Positions 1 to 4,951 of a DNA stretch of 5,055 nt are shown one piece after another. Origin of the DNA: Candidatus Yanofskybacteria bacterium RIFOXYD1_FULL_42_10 (GTDB lineage Bacteria; Patescibacteriota; Minisyncoccia; 2-02-FULL-40-12; GWA2-44-9); the NCBI GenBank assembly GCA_001795975.1, contig MGLG01000003.1:1-5055 (forward strand), read 5' to 3'. Each line of letters opens with the position of its first letter. Position 1 is the first letter of the stretch. The notes beneath the pieces were generated by a model. It saw nothing but the letters and a program-made list of their open reading frames with translations. It did no database searches and was not told the origin of the DNA. The position numbers and the translations under genes were made by a program.

Positions 1-54
1 ATGGTATGCCGTCGCGCCGTAAAAATCGGGCGCTTTTTCTGCTACTTTTATCAT
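1..54 (-). CDS. Peroxiredoxin (AhpC/TSA-like), N-terminal fragment cut by window edge
   Basis: Only the first 18 codons are inside the window, reading MIKVAEKAPDFYGATAYH. The 'KAPDF' segment after a short strand is the usual opening of AhpC/TSA-type peroxiredoxins, thiol peroxidases that reduce hydrogen peroxide and organic hydroperoxides in the cytoplasm. The catalytic cysteine lies about 30 residues further on, outside the window, so the family call rests on the N-terminus alone. The ATG has no evident Shine-Dalgarno, but a strong promoter sits at a sensible distance upstream on the same strand (102-130), which supports this being a real gene start. The gene could be another thioredoxin-fold protein that begins with an APDF motif. 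Confidence 0.6.
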   Translation of the reverse strand, partial: MIKVAEKAPDFYGATAYH

Positions 55-66
55 AAATTTATATAA

Positions 67-78
67 AACTTATAAGTT
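67..78. promoter_or_regulatory. 12-bp perfect palindrome in the peroxiredoxin leader
   Basis: AACTTATAAGTT reads the same on both strands and lies 12 nt upstream of the peroxiredoxin ATG, inside the predicted 5' leader. It could be an operator or a small RNA hairpin. Such AT-rich palindromes also arise by chance in AT-rich spacers, so function is uncertain. Confidence 0.25.
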
Positions 79-101
79 ATAAATTACTTGAAGAAGATAT
101 A

Positions 102-130
102 ATCTTACACGGCAAGTCAGCCACTGTCAA
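102..130 (-). promoter_or_regulatory. Sigma-70-type promoter of the peroxiredoxin gene
   Basis: Read on the minus strand there is a perfect -35 box TTGACA (125-130), a 17-nt spacer and a -10 box TAAGAT (102-107, 4/6 to TATAAT). Transcription would start near 95 and give a leader of about 40 nt before the ATG at 54. A dyad, AAGAT-ATA-ATCTT (94-106), covers the -10 box and is placed where a repressor could block RNA polymerase. Confidence 0.6.
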
Positions 131-175
131 CATGGAATTTCATTAAACTTCTTCGGCAAATCAAATTTGGTGGGA

Positions 176-275
176 TATTCTTAAAATAGTTCGGACGGTT
201 TTCGCCCCTCGACGGGCTCGGGGCGAGGAAAGCCCCCCGCGAAATTCCGAAATCGCGGCTCCGCCGCGCCGATGA
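176..275. repeat. Left arm of a long interrupted inverted repeat flanking the metalloprotease gene
   Basis: The outer 30 nt (176-205) are the reverse complement of 1286-1315 with one mismatch. The inner 28 nt (248-275) are the reverse complement of 1242-1269 with one mismatch. Between these matched parts lies an unmatched 42-nt core (206-247), GC-rich and containing its own dyads: TCGCCCC at 202-208 pairs with GGGGCGA at 220-226, and CCGCGA at 237-242 pairs with TCGCGG at 253-258. The arm begins about 24 nt beyond the metalloprotease stop codon. No T-run follows the hairpins on the minus strand, so it is not a standard intrinsic terminator. No target-site duplication is visible outside the arms. 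Confidence 0.85.
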
Positions 276-299
276 CAATTTCAAGTTTTTCTTTGGCGG

Positions 300-1172
300 C
301 TAGAGCGAAGAAACGAATTTCGTTAATTTATCCTGGTCGCTATCCAGCCTCCCAAGTTTTCGGAAAGTACCAACGCCAAAAGTTTTGTCAATCAATTTAC
401 CTAGCGCCAATAAATTATTATTAAATATTGATTTAACAAATATGCCAAACACTTCCTCTTTACTATCAAATATATCGCCATTCTTTTCAAAAATTTTATC
501 TACCAGCGCATTTAATGCTTCTCGTTGCTGTCCATATCCAAAAATCATTCCTTCGCCTAGATTTTCTGGAGCTATACCGCGTTGTTCTAACTCTTGGACT
601 TCCTTAGTAAATCTTTGGTCCTTGTTTCTAAATAAGCCGGTAATGAAATTTTTGGTTAGGGTTTCGGTAACCGCTTCATTAAGATTTTTGAAGTACATTT
701 TCCCTTTGTGCATTCTAGCTTGTAAGCCAGAACGGTCTTCTGTCATCGTTTTACCGTCTTTGGAAACACGAAGCGACCCAAAAGATTTAAAATGTAACAT
801 CTCGTGGAACATGAGACGTGCAAAATTAAAATTTTGTCCACTGTACGGCGTAGCAATAATCTGGCCGGTGGATGAAAAGTATGCATTATCTCCGCCCTCG
901 CCCCAACCCCAATGCGGCTCATCAACGATGACAATATTCTCTGGGGGAATGTCAAAATTAGAGAATCCATATTTTCTCCTTATTTCATTGGTCGCTTCAT
1001 TAGCTAAATTAATTACTTCAATATCCTCGGGGGTCTTTGGAATTTCATGTTCCTTAATCTCGCGAAGTCTTTTTCCCTCGAAATTGTCCTTAAAATCGTC
1101 AAGAATTTCTGCCCCCCTCTGCTTGTCAGGTACTCCAACTACTCTTTCAAAAGACGAAGATTTTTCTGGCAT
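300..1172 (-). CDS. Putative zinc metalloprotease (HEMLH motif), uncharacterised
   Basis: A 290-residue soluble protein with no signal peptide or membrane segment. The HExxH zinc site is HEMLH at residues 123-127 (H123 and H127 as ligands, E124 as catalytic base). About 40 residues later LNEAVTETLT (164-173) gives a likely third ligand, E166 or E170, the arrangement of gluzincin-type peptidases. Before the site lies an aromatic, Gly-rich stretch (residues 86-97). The N-terminal 60 residues are charged and look like a separate or flexible region, and the C-terminal third looks helical. The substrate is unknown. The ATG is preceded by GGGAAAAG about 10 nt upstream, a weak Shine-Dalgarno. No convincing promoter was found. 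The gene is enclosed by long inverted repeats (176-275 and 1242-1315), which suggests it moved or was captured as a unit. The metalloprotease class is fairly secure; a specific family name is not. Confidence 0.8.
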   Translation of the reverse strand: MPEKSSSFERVVGVPDKQRGAEILDDFKDNFEGKRLREIKEHEIPKTPEDIEVINLANEATNEIRRKYGFSNFDIPPENIVIVDEPHWGWGEGGDNAYFSSTGQIIATPYSGQNFNFARLMFHEMLHFKSFGSLRVSKDGKTMTEDRSGLQARMHKGKMYFKNLNEAVTETLTKNFITGLFRNKDQRFTKEVQELEQRGIAPENLGEGMIFGYGQQREALNALVDKIFEKNGDIFDSKEEVFGIFVKSIFNNNLLALGKLIDKTFGVGTFRKLGRLDSDQDKLTKFVSSL

Positions 1173-1241
1173 AAAAAATTTTCTTTTCCCAAAATTAAAA
1201 CGCAGTTCGAGCCGATATTTTTACAGGTTTTTTGGCAGTTT

Positions 1242-1315
1242 TCATCGGCGCGGCGGAGCCGTGATTTCGTCCGCCAGCTGGCGGAGCGAAAACCGTCCGA
1301 ACTATTTCAAGAATA
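1242..1315. repeat. Right arm of the inverted repeat flanking the metalloprotease gene
   Basis: The inner 28 nt (1242-1269) and outer 30 nt (1286-1315) match the left arm in inverted orientation with one mismatch each. The part between them is a perfect 16-bp palindrome, TCCGCCAGCTGGCGGA (1270-1285), which has no counterpart in the left arm. The arm lies 69 nt upstream of the metalloprotease ATG, so any promoter for that gene is either inside the arm or between it and the start codon. Confidence 0.85.
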
Positions 1316-1333
1316 GACCACTATACAAGAAAT

Positions 1334-1412
1334 TGCAAGTTTTTGTGCACATGGCCGCCGAGCCCCTCCTCTGTCGGGATAAACTCCGCGGGGCGGCTTC
1401 CAATTCCTTGCA
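1334..1412. repeat. GC-rich inverted-repeat patch in an AT-rich spacer
   Basis: TGCAAG (1334-1339) pairs with CTTGCA (1407-1412), and inside it GCCGCC (1354-1359) pairs with GGCGGC (1392-1397). The enclosed segment is markedly GC-rich between AT-rich flanks. The nested arms could form a long hairpin, but the stems are short and separated by unpaired stretches. It may be another palindromic dispersed element like the cores of the two arms to its left, or a structured RNA. No convincing coding potential was seen across it. Confidence 0.4.
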
Positions 1413-1441
1413 CTTTTCTAAAATGTGGAGTTAGGGAGACA

Positions 1442-1531
1442 ATGTTTGAATATCTAAAACGTAGCATAAATCCTGACTTTTTCAAAAATGAGAGACTGAT
1501 TTCGAGAGTATATAATAGGATTTTTATATAA
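1442..1531 (+). CDS. Doubtful small ORF, 29 residues
   Basis: An ATG at 1442 is preceded by AGGGAG (1433-1438), a possible but rather close Shine-Dalgarno, and opens 29 codons ending in TAA. The peptide begins MFEYLKRSINPDFFKNERL and ends RVYNRIFI, a charged and aromatic mix that resembles the start of an ordinary protein more than random translation. It has no recognisable domain, no clear promoter and no terminator of its own. It could be a true micropeptide, the remains of a truncated gene, or chance. The rest of the spacer 1316-1617 holds the GC-rich patch and the promoter of the next gene. Confidence 0.2.
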   Translation: MFEYLKRSINPDFFKNERLISRVYNRIFI

Positions 1532-1560
1532 TACACATTAGTGAGCTAAAACAATATTTA

Positions 1561-1588
1561 TTGACAAATTTATTTGATATGATAAGAT
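1561..1588 (+). promoter_or_regulatory. Extended -10 promoter of the zinc-ribbon gene
   Basis: A perfect -35 TTGACA (1561-1566), a 16-nt spacer and a -10 TAAGAT (1583-1588) with an extended -10 TG at 1580-1581. Transcription would start near 1595 and leave a leader of about 23 nt that contains little more than the ribosome-binding site AAGGGG (1606-1611), 6 nt before the ATG. A small dyad, CAATA-TT-TATTG (1552-1563), overlaps the edge of the -35 box. Confidence 0.75.
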
Positions 1589-1617
1589 ATTGGGAGTATT
1601 ACAGAAAGGGGTAAACG

Positions 1618-1905
1618 ATGGCACAACCACAGCACGGCGATGTATTAGAAAGTGGTCACTGGCAAGTGACAGAGGACTTTGGGTCACCTTTCTTTTTTGA
1701 CCACACCTTTCCCTGCCCGATTTGCAGAAAGAATAATGCTCTCCATTTCATCAACATGAGGATTTTTCTACCTTGCGATGACTGTCGAGCAAAGGGATTC
1801 TTAACGATCAAGATTAACCCGAAAAGTCAGTTCGCAAAATGGATTTTGGGGATTGGTCGCAGATCACCTACAAAAAGTATTCTCTGTATCGATGAAATCA
1901 GCTGA
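1618..1905 (+). CDS. Small zinc-ribbon protein of unknown function
   Basis: I do not recognise this 95-residue protein. Two CxxC knuckles, CPIC (residues 33-36) and CDDC (53-56), are separated by 16 residues, a spacing that fits a single four-cysteine zinc ribbon; the segment between them would form the hairpin core. The N-terminus (1-30) is polar with several aromatics. The C-terminus (65-95) is basic around residues 74-86 and has one extra Cys (C90). No membrane segment is present. Such ribbons bind nucleic acids or proteins, but nothing fixes a partner here. The start is well supported: a strong Shine-Dalgarno AAGGGG lies 6 nt upstream and a near-consensus promoter before that. A hairpin-plus-T-run terminator begins 10 nt after the stop. 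It is the only well-supported plus-strand gene in the window, an independent single-gene unit converging on the tRNA/disulfide cluster. Confidence 0.75.
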   Translation: MAQPQHGDVLESGHWQVTEDFGSPFFFDHTFPCPICRKNNALHFINMRIFLPCDDCRAKGFLTIKINPKSQFAKWILGIGRRSPTKSILCIDEIS

Positions 1906-1915
1906 TTAAGCTGGC

Positions 1916-1943
1916 ACCGCCTATCTAATGGCGGTTTTATTTT
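1916..1943 (+). terminator. Intrinsic terminator of the zinc-ribbon gene
   Basis: ACCGCC (1916-1921), an 8-nt loop and GGCGGT (1930-1935) form a 6-bp GC-rich stem followed by TTTTATTTT. It starts 10 nt after the stop codon of the 95-residue ORF, on the same strand. Confidence 0.85.
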
Positions 1944-1962
1944 CATTCAACTCACCCCAACT

Positions 1963-2004
1963 CTTAACCAAAAACCACTCAAAATAGTGGTTTTTGGTGT
2001 TAAG
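1963..2004. terminator. Bidirectional hairpin terminator between convergent transcripts
   Basis: CCAAAAACCACT (1968-1979), a 6-nt loop and AGTGGTTTTTGG (1986-1997) form a perfect 12-bp stem. It extends by five more pairs (CTTAA at 1963-1967 with TTAAG at 2000-2004) across a 2-nt bulge. Because the inner stem is followed by five Ts on both strands, it can stop plus-strand readthrough past the first terminator and also end the minus-strand transcript after tRNA-Ala. Confidence 0.85.
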
Positions 2005-2044
2005 TAATGGCGTAAAATTAGCAGCTCGAACCTAACAATTAAGG

Positions 2045-2115
2045 TGGACCCGGGGAGAATCGAACTCCCGACCCGGCAATGCGAATGCCGTATAATACCA
2101 CTTTACGACGGGCCC
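2045..2115 (-). tRNA. tRNA-Ala(CGC)
   Basis: A 71-nt cloverleaf: acceptor GGGCCCG with CGGGTCC, D stem GTAA/TTAT, anticodon stem CGGCA/TGCCG around loop TTCGCAT, a 4-nt variable loop, T stem GGGAG/CTCCC with loop TTCGATT, and discriminator A73. Anticodon CGC reads the alanine codon GCG, and the acceptor has the G3:U70 wobble pair that marks alanine tRNAs. The 3' flank reads CCT, so the terminal CCA is not fully encoded and must be completed after transcription. It lies 11 nt after the VKOR stop codon and is the last gene of the cluster before the terminator. Confidence 0.95.
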
Positions 2116-2126
2116 AAGCTATAATT

Positions 2127-2630
2127 CTAACTAATCCGGAAATAATCTCGTAGGTTATCCTGGAAGAAGCTGACATTTTTTCTTTTTAAAACGATAAGTC
2201 CCAAAACAAAAAGAGTCGCTGATGTGGTCGTGGAGATTAAACAATAAAGGCAGAGCGCTTTTATTATAAATATCTGCAAAAATAAAAACCATATGGAAGC
2301 GGCAACGCCGACGATTGAAAATCTTGCCGCAAATTCCAATGTTTTTTCATTTTTGGAGTCAAGATATAATATCGTGAGCAGAAGAAAAGAGAAATAATAT
2401 AGTACACCAAAAAGAGCTACCGGAACACCCAAAATTACCGAATAGGGACTGGTGGTTACCACTTCACAGCCGTTGAATATGGAACAGTTAATCGGCGAAC
2501 CGAGATAGTGTTTGGCTGCAAGATAAGATGAATCTGCCAGCCCGATAAGGCTGACGGCGATAAGGGCAAAAATAACCCAATTAGGGATTATTTTTGACGG
2601 CCTCGTTGATGATGTTTTGGAGTTCGTCAT
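2127..2630 (-). CDS. Vitamin K epoxide reductase (VKOR) family membrane protein
   Basis: A 167-residue membrane protein with about four transmembrane helices (roughly 17-35, 65-90, 100-123 and 125-148). The redox centre is CLYC (C127, C130) at the start of the last helix, and the shuttle cysteines are C49 and C55 in the loop after the first helix, the standard bacterial VKOR layout. Bacterial VKORs take electrons from a DsbA-like partner and pass them to quinone, replacing DsbB. The likely partner is encoded immediately upstream, and this gene's first 50 nt overlap its 3' end in another frame. The ATG at 2630 is the only usable start: an in-frame stop lies about 15 nt upstream and no GTG or TTG occurs before the first helix. 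No Shine-Dalgarno is visible, so expression probably depends on translational coupling. It is about the length of a lone VKOR domain, with no fused thioredoxin domain. Confidence 0.93.
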   Translation of the reverse strand: MTNSKTSSTRPSKIIPNWVIFALIAVSLIGLADSSYLAAKHYLGSPINCSIFNGCEVVTTSPYSVILGVPVALFGVLYYFSFLLLTILYLDSKNEKTLEFAARFSIVGVAASIWFLFLQIFIIKALCLYCLISTTTSATLFVLGLIVLKRKNVSFFQDNLRDYFRIS

Positions 2631-3312
2631 AATTTGGCGGAACTTCTATTTTTTTGCCGTTTAGAAAAATCGTCGGCGTGGAATTAACTTGTGATTTTAC
2701 ACCGCTTTGCAGATCGTTCTCAACTTTATCTTTGATTTCCTTGGAATCCAAGTCGTTTTTAAACAGGTCAGCATTGAGGTCAAGCGAGTTTGCAAATTCC
2801 TTAAATACCTTTTCCGCGTCTCCCCTGTTTTCCCACTTTGTTTGATTTTCAAAAATTAAATCGTGCATTTCCCAAAATTTATTTTGTTTGCCGGCGGCTT
2901 CTGCGGCGTAAGCGGCGAGGCGGGCGTTAATATGTTGTCTTAACGGAAAGTGACGGTAAGTGAAACTTACTTTATCCCCGAAATCTTGGGACAACTTTTT
3001 TAATAACGGATAATAATACGCGCAAGCGGGACATTGAAAGTCGCTGTATTCCACCAAAACAACCTTGGCTTCTTTATTGCCCTTGGTCCAATCTGAAGGC
3101 GAGACTGCGTTTATCAATATGGCTGATTGATCCGGTTCGGAACCGCCCAATTTGACCATGCCGAAAATTAAACCGGCTGTTCCCGCTAAAACTAACGCCC
3201 ACAAAAGAAACCGTTTAATTAAACGGCTTTTTGCTCCGTTTTCTTGCCGTTCCAATTTTTCTTGGCGTTTTAATTCCCAGCGTTCTTTTTTTGTAATTTG
3301 TTGTTCTTCCAT
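2581..3312 (-). CDS. Membrane-anchored DsbA-like thiol:disulfide oxidoreductase
   Basis: A 243-residue protein with a charged cytoplasmic tail (1-33), one membrane anchor (about 34-53), a linker, and a DsbA-type thioredoxin domain (about 75-240) facing outward. The active site is FQCPACAYYYP with the CPAC pair at C94 and C97, and the cis-proline loop is STPTIFLNG with P213. It would introduce disulfides into exported proteins and be reoxidised by the VKOR encoded next. It belongs to the Thioredoxin_4 group common where a DsbA-like domain is paired with VKOR. The ATG at 3312 gives a complete tail-anchor-domain order but lacks a clear Shine-Dalgarno. A strong promoter lies upstream (3399-3427), followed by a leader with two inverted repeats. 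A disulfide isomerase role is possible but less likely given the VKOR partner. Confidence 0.93.
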   Translation of the reverse strand: MEEQQITKKERWELKRQEKLERQENGAKSRLIKRFLLWALVLAGTAGLIFGMVKLGGSEPDQSAILINAVSPSDWTKGNKEAKVVLVEYSDFQCPACAYYYPLLKKLSQDFGDKVSFTYRHFPLRQHINARLAAYAAEAAGKQNKFWEMHDLIFENQTKWENRGDAEKVFKEFANSLDLNADLFKNDLDSKEIKDKVENDLQSGVKSQVNSTPTIFLNGKKIEVPPNYDELQNIINEAVKNNP

Positions 3313-3348
3313 AAGTTTCTTGCGGATGATTAAAGATGTTTATTCTGT

Positions 3349-3377
3349 CCATAATAACCGACAAATGGTTGTTATGG
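3349..3377 (-). promoter_or_regulatory. Long inverted repeat in the dsbA-like gene leader
   Basis: In the minus-strand transcript CCATAACAACC pairs with GGTTATTATGG across a 7-nt loop: ten Watson-Crick pairs and one C-A mismatch. It lies wholly within the predicted 5' leader, 36 nt before the ATG. No T-run follows it, so it is not a simple terminator. It may be an operator dyad or an RNA hairpin that affects stability or translation. Confidence 0.5.
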
Positions 3378-3390
3378 GTGGGGCTCACCC
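3376..3390 (-). promoter_or_regulatory. Short GC hairpin at the start of the dsbA-like leader
   Basis: GGGTG and CACCC form a 5-bp stem with a 5-nt loop, beginning about 2 nt after the predicted transcription start and overlapping the next inverted repeat by two bases, so the two cannot both be fully paired. A 5'-terminal hairpin can protect an mRNA from decay; this one may instead be part of an operator. Confidence 0.4.
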
Positions 3391-3398
3391 TATTTTTA

Positions 3399-3427
3399 AT
3401 TATATCATAATTTTAACAAAATGTCCA
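3399..3427 (-). promoter_or_regulatory. Extended -10 promoter of the dsbA-like/VKOR pair
   Basis: On the minus strand there is a -35 TGGACA (3422-3427, 5/6), a 17-nt spacer and a perfect -10 TATAAT (3399-3404) preceded by an extended -10 TG (TGATATAAT). Transcription would begin near 3392, about 80 nt before the ATG. The -35 box begins two bases past the encoded CCA of tRNA-Pro, so the promoter is packed directly against the tRNA end. Confidence 0.8.
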
Positions 3428-3429
3428 TA

Positions 3430-3503
3430 TGGTCGGGCCGCCGAGAATCGAACTCGGTCTTCACGCACCCGAAGCGTGCGTACTACCGGCATACTCCGGC
3501 CCG
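3430..3503 (-). tRNA. tRNA-Pro(CGG), with encoded CCA
   Basis: The cloverleaf has acceptor CGGGCCG with CGGCCCG, D stem GTAT/GTAC, anticodon stem CACGC/GCGTG around loop TTCGGGT, a 4-nt variable loop, T stem CCGAG/CTCGG with loop TTCGATT, A73 and then CCA. Anticodon CGG reads proline codon CCG. The C1:G72 first pair and G37 after the anticodon agree with bacterial tRNA-Pro. It starts 8 nt after the stop codon of the nucleotidyltransferase gene and was probably cotranscribed with it. Confidence 0.95.
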
Positions 3504-3510
3504 CTTGTAC

Positions 3511-4947
3511 TTACACATAATATTTTTTCATTCTTTCTTCTTCCGCTTTTTTCTGCGCTTTTTCAATTTGTTCCAACGAGCGTTTTAATTCTTCGGGCGA
3601 TTTTTTATTCAGTTCGCGAATTCTTTCTTTTAAATTTTCCTCGGTATTCTTATTCGGATTATCAAGCACTTCCGCCAACAGAGAATTTAAAATCAGCCCG
3701 ACTTTTGGTCCCGGCGCAACGCCGAGCTCTTTCATCACATCGTTCCCGTTGATTTTTAACATTTTGGCCGAAATCGGGTCGTGCGACACCTTGTCTATTA
3801 TGTATTTCAAATGGCGGAGTTTGTAAGGCACCGCTTTCGGCCTTCCGGAACCAATCCTATCCGCTTCACGGACTTTTATCAAATCCTCAATATCTTCGGA
3901 ACCGACATTGGTTAATAATCTTCTTACCGATGATTCCGTCACTTCGCCGACATTATAATAAAATAAATGATAGCGGACTAATTTGGTTATTTTTTCAGCT
4001 TGGTCTTTCGAGAATTTTAAGCGCTCAAGAATGCCGGCGGTTATTTTGGCTCCCACGACATCGTGGCCGTAAAATGTGGAATACTTGCCGTCTCCCCTTT
4101 TGGTTTGGGGCTTGCCTATATCATGAAATAAAGAAGCAAGCCGCACATCCAAAGAATATTTTTTTTCGGCCGAATATTTTAAGGCCAGAAGGTTGTGTTC
4201 CCAAACCGTATAAATATGATGTAAGTTTTGGCCGACATCAATGCCGTCTTCAAGTTCAGGAACTATATATTTTAACAATCTAGAATCATGCAAAGTCAAA
4301 ACACCGTCATAAGCTCTGTCGGAATTTATAATTTTTATGAATTCATCACGGATTCTTTCTTTGGAGATAGCTCTTAGCCACTCGGCGTTTTCTTCAAGAG
4401 CCTTCAATGTTTCTTTCTCTATCTTAAAGTTTAAAATAGTAGCAAAACGGACAGTTCTTAGTAATCTTAAAGCATCTTCGCTGAAACGGTCTTCCGGTTT
4501 CCCCACGGTCTGAATTATTTTTTTCTTAATGTCATTTTGTCCGTCAAAAAGGTCAACAATTGATTTGCCGCCCGCTGTTGCAAGCGCGTTAATCGTAAAA
4601 TCGCGGCGCGATAAATCGTCTTCCAACTTTGAAACGAAATTCACTTCTTCGGGGTGCCGTTTGTCGGAATATTTTGCTTCTATGCGATAAGGCGTTATTT
4701 GGACTTCCTTCAGCGATTCGTCTTTGCTTTCCGTTTTAACCGTAACCGTTCCGAATTTATTGGCGTAAAAACTGTCGGGGAATACTTTTTGGATTTCTTC
4801 CGGTTTGGCGTTGGTGGCGATATCCCAATCGTTCGGTTTTTTGCCCATGATTAAATCACGGACGCAACCGCCTACGGCATATCCTTCAAAATCTGATTTT
4901 TCTAATTCTTCTATAATATTTTTTATTTCTTTTGGTAAAGTTATCAT
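3511..4947 (-). CDS. cca: CCA-adding enzyme (tRNA nucleotidyltransferase) with HD domain
   Basis: A 478-residue class II nucleotidyltransferase that builds or repairs the 3'-CCA of tRNAs in the cytoplasm. The head domain has GGCVRD (26-31) and the metal-binding pair D40 and D42 in NDWDIAT, followed by EVQITPYR (81-88). Motif SRRDFTINAL (113-122) comes next, then EDALRLLRTVRFA (157-169), the nucleotide-selecting region. An HD domain follows (H251, H275-D276, H295-D296), which in relatives has phosphohydrolase activity. The C-terminal tail (about 436-478) is highly charged and probably coiled. The start fits the family, whose members open with a short helix before the YAVGG strand. The ATG lies 4 nt after the encoded CCA of tRNA-Arg, so no independent leader exists. 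tRNA-Pro follows 7 nt after the stop. Its sequence does not exclude an enzyme adding only part of CCA, but the full activity is more likely. Confidence 0.93.
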   Translation of the reverse strand: MITLPKEIKNIIEELEKSDFEGYAVGGCVRDLIMGKKPNDWDIATNAKPEEIQKVFPDSFYANKFGTVTVKTESKDESLKEVQITPYRIEAKYSDKRHPEEVNFVSKLEDDLSRRDFTINALATAGGKSIVDLFDGQNDIKKKIIQTVGKPEDRFSEDALRLLRTVRFATILNFKIEKETLKALEENAEWLRAISKERIRDEFIKIINSDRAYDGVLTLHDSRLLKYIVPELEDGIDVGQNLHHIYTVWEHNLLALKYSAEKKYSLDVRLASLFHDIGKPQTKRGDGKYSTFYGHDVVGAKITAGILERLKFSKDQAEKITKLVRYHLFYYNVGEVTESSVRRLLTNVGSEDIEDLIKVREADRIGSGRPKAVPYKLRHLKYIIDKVSHDPISAKMLKINGNDVMKELGVAPGPKVGLILNSLLAEVLDNPNKNTEENLKERIRELNKKSPEELKRSLEQIEKAQKKAEEERMKKYYV

Positions 4948-4951
4948 ATTT

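Noticed and set aside
176..258. Left repeat arm as intrinsic terminator of the metalloprotease gene
   Set aside because: The GC-rich hairpins there are followed by A-rich, not T-rich, sequence on the minus strand, so a rho-independent terminator is not supported.
170..1321. Target-site duplication around the inverted-repeat cassette
   Set aside because: The bases just outside the two arms (GTGGGA on the left, GACCAC on the right) do not form a direct repeat.
385..1434. A 349-codon plus-strand open frame opposite the metalloprotease gene
   Set aside because: It is antisense to the frame with the HExxH motif, runs through both the gene and the right repeat arm, is rich in Ser/Pro/Leu as antisense frames often are, and has no ribosome-binding site or recognisable domain.
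1321..1536. A 71-codon minus-strand frame in the spacer before the zinc-ribbon gene
   Set aside because: It crosses the GC-rich inverted repeat, has no Shine-Dalgarno, and its translation shows no domain or plausible composition over the repeat part.
2045..2115. Reading the tRNA before the terminator as tRNA-Gly because of its short AT-rich D arm
   Set aside because: The 7-nt anticodon loop fixes CGC at 34-36 and the acceptor carries G3:U70, both of which point to alanine.
3152..3752. Plus-strand frames of about 107 and 122 codons across tRNA-Pro and the ends of its neighbours
   Set aside because: They cross a tRNA gene and lie antisense to the DsbA-like and cca genes; their translations show the typical antisense-tRNA peptide and no family features.
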